The notes below the pieces were generated by a model. It was not told where the DNA came from and made no database searches. It worked only from the letters and a program-made list of their open reading frames with translations. A stretch of DNA of 64,000 nt, from assembly GCF_013248905.1 (NCBI RefSeq), contig NZ_JABRVS010000001.1, positions 1,240,001 through 1,304,000 of the forward strand. The letters are read 5' to 3'. Origin of the DNA: Shewanella sp. VB17. GTDB taxonomy: Bacteria > Pseudomonadota > Gammaproteobacteria > Enterobacterales > Shewanellaceae. Made by a program: the position numbers and the translations under genes. Each line of letters opens with the position of its first letter. Position 1 is the stretch's first letter. This document shows, one piece after another, positions 46,146-52,598 of the stretch.

Positions 46146-46907
46146 ATGAGTACGCAAGAAACAGGCGCGTTAATCAAATCAGTCAATAACATGACTGCCA
46201 CGGTCGCGGGCAAGATGGGTGAGATAGATAAGAAGGTGAATGCTGCAAAATCTTCTTTTAACTCTTGGATGGATACTACTAAGGCCGTCAATATTAACGG
46301 TGAAGGCCGATACGTTACTGAATTAGAAGTCGATGGCGACAAAGATACCTTTTATCCGGTTTATTTCAGAATGGAAACGGGTGAAGAAACCAAGATAGAA
46401 GTCTATCGTCATTATACTTGGAATAAGGGTAAGAATGATTTTGATACTAGTTCCTCACATATTGCATCGGCATTAGTAGTGTTGAGAGGGCAGTCATATT
46501 CTTGGGATGGAGATGCGAATTATCTCCGGACTTTGGTGAACGTTCAACGTTATCGACAGACGGTAGCAAAAGTGGGCTTTAAAGGGTGGTGTGATGTTGA
46601 AAAACTAGATCCCAATGGCCCAGACTCAGATTACAATTCACCAGATGAAGGATATATATCTCGAGCTCATTCTTGTTTTATGCTTCGTGGGGGGAGATTG
46701 AAATACCGCATTACTTCTAACAGTCCATTAACGTTCAAAGTTTATCAAGAAGGAGATGAGTTTTATAGACATGAAGCTCGTAACTTTAGGTATATCGCTA
46801 AAACCGTTCAGTTAGCAGATGCAGAATCTGGTGATGCTGATAATAATCATGGTACAACCTACGTAGGATATAATCTTCCTGTAGTAGCACCGCTGGAGGT
46901 ATCGTAA
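46146..46907 (+). CDS. Spike/fibre cassette 1, receptor-binding protein candidate
   Basis: 253 residues. The N-terminal anchor MSTQETGALIKSVNNMTATV is shared almost exactly with the genes at 47339 and 48708. The remainder is unrelated: a mixed beta/alpha domain with YRHYTWNKGKND and YISRAHSCFMLRGGRLKY. Starts 13 bp after H with AAAGGAG. Coupled (TAATG) to its chaperone-like partner. Tail-associated role inferred from position and the shared anchor. Confidence 0.75.
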   Translation: MSTQETGALIKSVNNMTATVAGKMGEIDKKVNAAKSSFNSWMDTTKAVNINGEGRYVTELEVDGDKDTFYPVYFRMETGEETKIEVYRHYTWNKGKNDFDTSSSHIASALVVLRGQSYSWDGDANYLRTLVNVQRYRQTVAKVGFKGWCDVEKLDPNGPDSDYNSPDEGYISRAHSCFMLRGGRLKYRITSNSPLTFKVYQEGDEFYRHEARNFRYIAKTVQLADAESGDADNNHGTTYVGYNLPVVAPLEVS

Positions 46908-47233
46908 TGATCCCTAAATTAGTATTTCGAGGTGAGACACTCATCAATATTCCGGCAGATAAGCAATTGCTAGAAGAGCTGGGATTGTCAGAAAGTGAAG
47001 CGAATAACGTGCTTGATGATTACCAAACGGGGGGCGAATTAGACAAAATTCGAGCGTATCGAGCCCCACGTCTAGTTGAAGCGGATTATTTAGTTAATAT
47101 TGCTATGGATAAAGAGCTTGATATTGCCCCTTTTCGTATCTATCGAGAATCCCTGAGGGATATTACAGAACATGAGCAAGTGTTTTCTGCCGTAGTCTGG
47201 CCTGAAAAACCAGAACTTCCAACGGAAACCTAA
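46907..47233 (+). CDS. Tail fibre assembly chaperone-like protein, cassette 1
   Basis: 108 residues with the pattern YRAPRLVEADYLVNIAMDKE and YRESLRDITEHEQ...WPEKPELPTE, characteristic of the small proteins that accompany phage fibres (tail assembly chaperones). It overlaps the spike stop by one base and is followed by a strong terminator. Confidence 0.8.
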   Translation: MIPKLVFRGETLINIPADKQLLEELGLSESEANNVLDDYQTGGELDKIRAYRAPRLVEADYLVNIAMDKELDIAPFRIYRESLRDITEHEQVFSAVVWPEKPELPTET

Positions 47234-47236
47234 CCC

Positions 47237-47259
47237 ACCGCCAACTAGGCGGTTTTTTT
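47237..47259 (+). terminator. Terminator closing spike cassette 1
   Basis: ACCGCC/GGCGGT with loop AACTA, then T7. The same 3' boundary (AACCCACCGCC...GGCGGTTTTTTTAT) recurs after cassettes 3 and 4. Confidence 0.9.
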
Positions 47260-47338
47260 ATGCCTAAATGCTATGGCTATACCTGCTGTGTTTGGTCACG
47301 GTACAAATTAAATTAATGGTGTATAAAAGGAGACTTAT

Positions 47339-48193
47339 ATGAGTACACAAGAAACAGGCGCGTTAATCGAATCAGTCAATAACATGACTGCGACGGTGAC
47401 GGGCAAGATGGGAGAGATTGATAAGAAGGTGAATCATGCTACGGAGAGTGTGCCCAATGCCATTCGCTCTATGGCCTCGGTTAACTTTTTCGTGAGTAAT
47501 GATGGTCATGACCTTACAGGAAACGGGAGTTTCAATAAACCATTTAAAACAATTTTATTTGCTATTAAACAAGCCATTCCTGGTTCATTCGTCACTATAA
47601 ATTTGTTCGGTAACCAAGAATATATCTGCGAGAGCAATGTCCACCATAACTCGTCGCATGGTAAAAATATATTGATCACCGTTTATCATGCCAATAGTGA
47701 GGTTGTCATCAAGCCTAAAATTACTTTTCGGATGACGAAGAACCCTAAGGGAACTTGGGATGATGCTTACGTTTGTAATTATTTCGAAGGAGAAGATTTT
47801 TCACTAACAATTAGAGATGTTGATATTATTCATGAGTCAATTCCTACTGGCGGTAAGCCGTATTATAATCACACATTTGGTGGCGTGGTCACTAGAGGAA
47901 CAGTTAATTCGGGCGGATTGAATGTTACGTTACGATTTGTTAATTGTGGTTTAGCAACCGGTGACCATCCATTTGTAACAGGATTAATGGGGTACTTGAA
48001 TGTACATCTGAGAGTGGTATCCATTAGCAAGGGCGGAACCATGGATTCATTATTCCCTAAAGTAAATAATAATATGGCAATGATTATAGGATTACAGTCG
48101 GTGTCGATATCTGGTTTTACAAGTAATTTACCAGATAATGTGTTTAGTTATGATCCCACGAAGGCTGCTAATGTACTGAGTTGTGGACTTTAA
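47339..48193 (+). CDS. Spike/fibre cassette 2, beta-helix tailspike-like protein
   Basis: 284 residues: the same N-terminal anchor (MSTQETGALIESVNNMTATV), then FVSNDGHDLTGNGSFNKPFKTI, a start typical of right-handed beta-helix tailspikes, followed by repetitive beta-strands. Upstream DNA repeats the leader of cassette 1 (TTAATGGTGTATAAAAGGAG) including a remnant of the last codons of H. Probably a surface-polysaccharide-binding or depolymerising spike, but no catalytic residues were identified. Confidence 0.75.
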   Translation: MSTQETGALIESVNNMTATVTGKMGEIDKKVNHATESVPNAIRSMASVNFFVSNDGHDLTGNGSFNKPFKTILFAIKQAIPGSFVTINLFGNQEYICESNVHHNSSHGKNILITVYHANSEVVIKPKITFRMTKNPKGTWDDAYVCNYFEGEDFSLTIRDVDIIHESIPTGGKPYYNHTFGGVVTRGTVNSGGLNVTLRFVNCGLATGDHPFVTGLMGYLNVHLRVVSISKGGTMDSLFPKVNNNMAMIIGLQSVSISGFTSNLPDNVFSYDPTKAANVLSCGL

Positions 48194-48204
48194 TGGAGAT
48201 AAGA

Positions 48205-48480
48205 ATGGAAACACTAGTTATTGTAAATGCGGGTGATGATATTGATGAATTGCAGAAGAATTATTCGGATGAAGAATTCGCCCAAGCGTTAAAGAATGAT
48301 ACCACACGCCGCACTATTGCGGCTCGTAAGTTAGCCTATAAAGCAGAATCAGATCCACTTAATATGGAATGGCGCTTTGAGGTTGAAAACGGCAATGATG
48401 CTGCCGATGAGTACAAGCAAAAATGGCTTAGCGCGGTCAATCAAATTAAAGCCCGCTATCCTCTGCCAACTGAAACCTAA
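48205..48480 (+). CDS. Chaperone-like partner of spike cassette 2
   Basis: 91 residues from ATG 48205 (GGAGATAAG leader; ATG 48193 also in frame). C-terminal AYKAESDPLNMEWRFEVE ... IKARYPLPTET is shared with the 63161 gene (AYKTESDRLYMEWQFD ... IKTRYPLLTET), and the PTET end also with the 46907 gene. Probably helps fold or attach its spike. A degenerate terminator (48481-48506) follows. Confidence 0.72.
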   Translation: METLVIVNAGDDIDELQKNYSDEEFAQALKNDTTRRTIAARKLAYKAESDPLNMEWRFEVENGNDAADEYKQKWLSAVNQIKARYPLPTET

Positions 48481-48506
48481 CCACCGTTTGTTCGGCCGTT
48501 TTTTTC
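48481..48506 (+). terminator. Degenerate terminator after spike cassette 2
   Basis: Retains the ACCACCG ... CGGCCGT outline and T7 of the cassette boundary, but pairing is poor compared with the other cassettes. Confidence 0.45.
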
Positions 48507-48707
48507 TGTACCGCTTTCTGTACCCGGTTTTTTACACAGCTTTTATTAGTATTTGCTAGCTTTTGCCAGCGTTTATTAAAAGTAGAGGGATGACGCTAGG
48601 AATCAATGACTTAGTAGTATGCTCGCACAATGAGTTCTGTGCATTAACTATTGCGTTTGTTCCAGAGCACAAATCTATTAATGGTGTATATAAAAAAGGA
48701 GAGGGTT

Positions 48708-49532
48708 ATGAGTACGCAAGAAACAGGGGCGTTAATCGAATCAGTTAATAACATGACTGCGGCGGTCGCGGGCAAAATGGGCGAGATAGACGGTGCGTTA
48801 AACAGTAAATTAGCTGAGTTGACGCAAAAAGCTAACGAGATTAACCAGAGTGTACTCAACTCAGTAGGTAAAACTACGGAAGTGCGTTATCTCGATCCCA
48901 TTAATGGCGATGATGCTAACGATGGTAAAACCTTAGCAAGCGCTTACCGGACATTAAAACATTGTGTTGAAAATACTCGACATCATGTATTGGTCGTCAG
49001 AGTGGCAGCGGGTGCCATCGTTGAGCTTAACGCTCGGGTTCATTGTTATAGTGATGTATTGCGAATCGAAGGCATTGATGGGCAGAAATATACGCTTAGG
49101 CAGCGTTTACGTGACGATCTTGATTCAAATGAAAAGGAAGTGGGTCATGACGTGGCGATGATAGGCGGTGGGGATATAAATATTATTGACTGCAACTTAG
49201 AAACGGCGGTTTCGAGTAACCCTGGCACTCACTATATGTTTTGGGGGCACCAAGCATATATTCAGAAGTTTCAATTCTCGAACTGTAAAATTACCATCAA
49301 TGATTTTCCTGTTAGTTTTCAGATCGGAAAGATAAATTTATATAGTTGTTTAATCGAGTCGGGGACAGCCAGAGAGGTTAAGTTTTTGATGCATCATAAT
49401 CCCTTTATTTTGACTGCGTCATCGCTCAAGTCAGATAAAGATATCTCTGATTATTTCGGTATATATGATGACCAGAGAAACGTGCTCACTAACTTAACTC
49501 CTCAGCAGTTAAGCCAAAGTAAACACTTGTAA
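48708..49532 (+). CDS. Spike/fibre cassette 3, beta-helix tailspike-like protein
   Basis: 274 residues from ATG 48708; an upstream in-frame extension is excluded because GGAGAGGG precedes this ATG and it aligns with the anchor of the other cassettes. Anchor MSTQETGALIESVNNMTAAV is followed by RYLDPINGDDANDGKTLASAYRTL..., the classic entry of a parallel beta-helix. The DNA leader again repeats CTATTAATGGTGTATA. Confidence 0.75.
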   Translation: MSTQETGALIESVNNMTAAVAGKMGEIDGALNSKLAELTQKANEINQSVLNSVGKTTEVRYLDPINGDDANDGKTLASAYRTLKHCVENTRHHVLVVRVAAGAIVELNARVHCYSDVLRIEGIDGQKYTLRQRLRDDLDSNEKEVGHDVAMIGGGDINIIDCNLETAVSSNPGTHYMFWGHQAYIQKFQFSNCKITINDFPVSFQIGKINLYSCLIESGTAREVKFLMHHNPFILTASSLKSDKDISDYFGIYDDQRNVLTNLTPQQLSQSKHL

Positions 49533-49580
49533 GTACTCTCGGGTACTTATAAATACTTGTAAGTGCTTGTAAGTAAATTA
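49530..49580. repeat. Short degenerate tandem repeat of TACTTGTAAGT type
   Basis: Three clear and one degenerate copy of an ~11-bp unit (ACTTGTAAGTA, TACTTATAAAT, TACTTGTAAGT, CTTGTAAGTAA) just after the cassette 3 stop codon. Confidence 0.7.
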
Positions 49581-49600
49581 AATCCTATGGGAGTAATAGT

Positions 49601-49789
49601 ATGTTAGTAATGGATGAAGAGCAAAACCTCAATACCGATGAATGTGTCGCGAGTATCAGATGTAATAACAAAAATTACATCAATGTGAGCCGAGAATTTG
49701 CCCTCGAACATGGGGTGCCGGCGGAGGTATTCGATGCGGCTCTGGCCGCCCAAAAAGCGGCACAACAAGCCGCACCGCAAGTAGACTAA
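49601..49789 (+). CDS. Small protein, truncated chaperone-like partner of cassette 3
   Basis: 62 residues with leader GGGAG. Contains EHGVPAEVFDAALAAQKAAQQ, which parallels EKAGVDLVIFDAALVNHKKA of the 63161 partner, but the C-terminal AYKxESD...WEW part is missing. It is therefore a short version or truncated copy. Followed by the conserved cassette terminator. Confidence 0.65.
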   Translation: MLVMDEEQNLNTDECVASIRCNNKNYINVSREFALEHGVPAEVFDAALAAQKAAQQAAPQVD

Positions 49790-49792
49790 CCC

Positions 49793-49815
49793 ACCGCCTA
49801 TTTGGCGGTTTTTTT
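49793..49815 (+). terminator. Terminator closing spike cassette 3
   Basis: ACCGCC/GGCGGT stem with loop TATTT, then T7. Confidence 0.9.
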
Positions 49816-49875
49816 ATAGCTAAAAACCAGTAACCCTATTGCAGGCTTACTGTTTTTTTTGTATCCGGAGGCCTA

Positions 49876-50154
49876 ATGGCAACCTTATCCCAAGCGCCTT
49901 TAACCAAGGCGCGTCAGCGCTATAGGGTATTAGCGCCTTATCAGTGCCCTAACCGTCAACATTGGTATCAAGTCGGTGATGACGTCGAGCTGCTGGCTTG
50001 CGAAGCGAGTTTTTTACTCTTGGCGCATAAAATATCAGCGCCAATATCAAATCACGTAGCTAACAACATATCTAACCACACATCTAACAAGACAGTGGCC
50101 AGTAACGTGGATAAAAACACGCCATTGGCCAGTCAACAACAAGGAGAAAAATAA
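49876..50154 (+). CDS. Small tail-region protein before the sheath gene
   Basis: 92 residues, well-placed leader (CCGGAGG). N-terminal KARQRYRVLAPYQCPNRQHWYQVGDD is compact and basic; the C-terminal third is low-complexity Asn/Ser/Thr (NISNHTSNKTV). Its position matches that of small Mu-like genes just upstream of the sheath. It overlaps the sheath start by one base. No family assigned. Confidence 0.6.
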   Translation: MATLSQAPLTKARQRYRVLAPYQCPNRQHWYQVGDDVELLACEASFLLLAHKISAPISNHVANNISNHTSNKTVASNVDKNTPLASQQQGEK

Positions 50155-51323
50155 TGCCAGAGATTGCATCATTTGTGCATAACGGTATCAGTGTCATGAG
50201 TCATCCAGCGCCGCCACCAATGGGGCCGCTCGGGGGGATAGTCTTGGGTGTCGTGGGCACTGCGCCTGATGCCGATCCGCTATTGCCAAAAAATAGCCCG
50301 GTGCGTATTGCAAATCTTGGTGATGCAGCCAAGTTAGACATGGCGGGCACCGAACGCGGGACGTTATGGCGCACCTGCTATGAGATTTTCCGTCTGGTCT
50401 CAGTGCCCATTTATGCGGTGATTGTCGAAGAGGGGGCTGATACCGAGGCAACCACCAGTAACGTAATTGGTAAAGTGGATGCAGCCACAGGTCAGCGCTT
50501 GGGTATTCAAGCTCTGGCTGATTGCATGGAAATCCCGACTCACATTGCAGCGCCTGGTTTTAACACTAAGCCGGTGGCCGATTCTCTTGCCGCCATGGGC
50601 AAGCGTTTATTTGCTGTGCCGGTCGGTGATGGGCCCAATACCAATGATACTGCGGCGGTGGATTACTCCAAGAGTTTAGGCGGTGCGGGTAGCGGCTATG
50701 AGGCTTTTTACATGGTCGATCCTCAAGTGGCGGTGTACAGCCAAGCGGCGAAGGGTAAGGTGTACTTTTCAGCGGCCGCGATTGCGCTGTCATGTTTTGC
50801 GCGGGTGAAAGCCTGGGAAAGCCCAGCCAAGGGTGGCATGGGCGCATTGATTGAGGGCACTGCCCGCACCATTGATTACAACATTATGGACAAATCAACC
50901 AATGGTGATTTGTTGAACAAACATGGTGTGTCGTATTTTGCACGAACTTCAATGGGCGGTTTTTCCCTGATTGGTAATCGCTGTGTGATGGGGCGTTTTG
51001 TGTCTCAGGTAGGCCTTGAGTACGCCATCGTGCGTAAGTTGGCCAAGACAGCTCAGCGCGCCATGGCGCGTAACCTCAGTAAAACGTTTATGGAGCAAGA
51101 GATCACCAAGCTCAATGTTTGGCTTAAATCTCTGCAGGCTGATGAAACCATTATGGGTGCCCAAGTGTATTTGCATCCAACGCTGAACAGTGTCGACAAT
51201 TACCTTAATGGTGAATGGCACATTGCGATTAAATACCACGGCTATGCGCCTAATGAACACATGGTTTATCACTTAATTGAAGATGTCGGCATTGTCGAAT
51301 CATTCCTAGAAGGAGTTTTATAA
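50154..51323 (+). CDS. FI: Contractile tail sheath protein (P2 gpFI-like)
   Basis: 389 residues, close to P2 FI (about 396). MPEIASFVHNGISVMSHPAPPP, GTLWRTCYEIF and the conserved C-terminal strand YHLIEDVGIVESFLEG place it in the Phage_sheath_1 family. Polymerises around the tube and contracts to drive it into the target. One-base overlap with the tube gene. It is the only sheath gene in the window. Confidence 0.93.
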   Translation: MPEIASFVHNGISVMSHPAPPPMGPLGGIVLGVVGTAPDADPLLPKNSPVRIANLGDAAKLDMAGTERGTLWRTCYEIFRLVSVPIYAVIVEEGADTEATTSNVIGKVDAATGQRLGIQALADCMEIPTHIAAPGFNTKPVADSLAAMGKRLFAVPVGDGPNTNDTAAVDYSKSLGGAGSGYEAFYMVDPQVAVYSQAAKGKVYFSAAAIALSCFARVKAWESPAKGGMGALIEGTARTIDYNIMDKSTNGDLLNKHGVSYFARTSMGGFSLIGNRCVMGRFVSQVGLEYAIVRKLAKTAQRAMARNLSKTFMEQEITKLNVWLKSLQADETIMGAQVYLHPTLNSVDNYLNGEWHIAIKYHGYAPNEHMVYHLIEDVGIVESFLEGVL

Positions 51324-51829
51324 TGGCAGGACAACGCTCACGCATTACTCGACATGGCATGGTTAACGGTCAGCCGTTAGTCAAAGAATTGGACGAGTTT
51401 AACGCACCAGAAATCAAAAAGGTGATGCAGGAAACCCGTGGTGGTGCTTTTATTCCAGGTGAAATCATGGTGGGTCTGGAGAAAATGAACAGCAAGTTTA
51501 AAGTCAAGGGCGCTAACCAAGAGTTGTTGGCGGCGTTTGGGTTGGCTGCTGGTGAACTTTGCCAAGTTGATGTGAAAGAATCTCAACAAGATGAAGACGG
51601 CAATAATTTTGCTATTGCTTACAGCCTAACCGGTGAAGTGATTTCGATTACTGAGTCAGCCAGTAAAATGGGCGAGTTGCCAGATCAAGAGCTGGAAATG
51701 GCCATCAGTGCCTATAAAAAGACAGAAAGTGGCAAAGTGATTTATGACATTGACCGTAATGCTCAGATCCTTAACTTAGGCAATGGTGATTTGATGGCAG
51801 TACATCGCCGTAATATCGGTATGCCTTAA
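51323..51829 (+). CDS. FII: Tail tube protein (P2 gpFII-like)
   Basis: 168 residues, matching P2 FII length. RITRHGMVNGQPLVKELDEFNAPEIKK and the C-terminal YDIDRNAQILNLGNGDLMAVHRRNIGM are family-typical. Forms the inner tube. Immediately followed by a terminator that should set sheath and tube expression apart from downstream genes. Confidence 0.92.
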   Translation: MAGQRSRITRHGMVNGQPLVKELDEFNAPEIKKVMQETRGGAFIPGEIMVGLEKMNSKFKVKGANQELLAAFGLAAGELCQVDVKESQQDEDGNNFAIAYSLTGEVISITESASKMGELPDQELEMAISAYKKTESGKVIYDIDRNAQILNLGNGDLMAVHRRNIGMP

Positions 51830-51860
51830 CCCATATTGTTAATTTAAGTCATGACAGCAC

Positions 51861-51889
51861 AGCCTCAATCCTTTGATTGGGGCTTTTTT
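51861..51889 (+). terminator. Terminator between tube gene and gene E
   Basis: AGCCTCAATC / GATTGGGGCT (one G-U pair) with a 4-nt loop and T6. It lets the abundant sheath and tube be produced in excess over the chaperone and tape measure. Confidence 0.85.
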
Positions 51890-51906
51890 CTAGGAGTACC
51901 AAATGT

Positions 51907-52476
51907 ATGTTTCAAGCTAAAACACACGACCTTAACTGGCCGATTGATGATGATAAAAGCCAAGCCGTTAACACGGTTGTGATCAAGCCTTTGACCATGG
52001 GCCAGCACCGTGAGCTCAGCAAAGCCCACAAAGGCAAGGACACCGTTTTACTGCGCGCTTGTATTAGCGCCAGCACCGGCTTAAGTCTGGTGGAACTCAA
52101 ACGGCTCATTACCCCAGATTACAATAGTATCCAAGACGCGGTGTTAGGGCTGATGCAATCGACAGCTATCGAGCTGATGGCGTCCGATGAAGCGAATTTA
52201 CATGAACCTGTGTTGTTGGTGCCTTTTCAAGGTGATGACGGCCAAGATAAAACCACATACAAGTTGCGCCCACCGTCAGTGGGCACCACTGATTTGATGG
52301 ATGCCCATGATGATGAGTGGGATCGCACGTTATTTATTAGCACCAGTTGCTCAGGCTTTAGTCGTGACGAACTGGCGCGCATGAGTTTGCCTGATTGGAA
52401 TCAGCTGCAGGAGCGGCTTATTGATTTTTTGCAAAAATCGGCGGACTGCTTTCGCCGCGAGACGTTGAAGTCTTAA
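51907..52476 (+). CDS. E: Tail assembly chaperone, gpE-like (zero-frame product)
   Basis: About 189 residues from ATG 51907, with AGGAG ten nt upstream. The longer TTG-initiated reading at 51877 lies inside the terminator and is rejected. Core patterns TVVIKPLTMGQHRELSKA and DALIGLMQS-type helices resemble Mu-like/P2-like tail assembly chaperones. It ends LQKSADCFRRETLKS. Just upstream of the stop is the frameshift site at 52425-52431 that makes the longer E+E' form. These bind the tape measure during tail assembly. Confidence 0.85.
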   Translation: MFQAKTHDLNWPIDDDKSQAVNTVVIKPLTMGQHRELSKAHKGKDTVLLRACISASTGLSLVELKRLITPDYNSIQDAVLGLMQSTAIELMASDEANLHEPVLLVPFQGDDGQDKTTYKLRPPSVGTTDLMDAHDDEWDRTLFISTSCSGFSRDELARMSLPDWNQLQERLIDFLQKSADCFRRETLKS

Positions 52477-52595
52477 CGGATGTGATCCCTCTGGTTTACC
52501 ACGTAAACCCGAGTGAAATATTGGGCTGGCGCATTGATGAAGCCATGCGTCGTTACCATCTAGCAGTGGCAAAGCTGGGTATTAAAAAGAGGTAG
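51907..52595 (+). CDS. E+E': E+E' fusion by programmed -1 frameshift
   Basis: The zero frame reads ...D-F-L across the heptamer T-TTT-TTG (52425-52431). Slipping back one base continues the ORF for 54 further residues to TAG at 52593-52595 (ending KLGIKKR). The added part contains HVNPSEILGWRIDEAMRRYH, like the E' extension of P2-type phages. T6G is the slippery sequence described for P2 E+E'. The frameshifted region has no start codon of its own with a leader, supporting expression as a fusion. Confidence 0.85.
52425..52431 (+). promoter_or_regulatory. T6G slippery heptamer for -1 ribosomal frameshifting
   Basis: TTTTTTG in register T-TTT-TTG with the E reading frame; the -1 frame is open to 52595. 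A downstream stimulatory structure was not modelled. Confidence 0.85.
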
Positions 52596-52598
52596 ACC

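Noticed and set aside
51877..51906. TTG start for gene E at 51877
   Set aside because: It lies inside a terminator hairpin and T-run, while ATG 51907 has a proper AGGAG leader.
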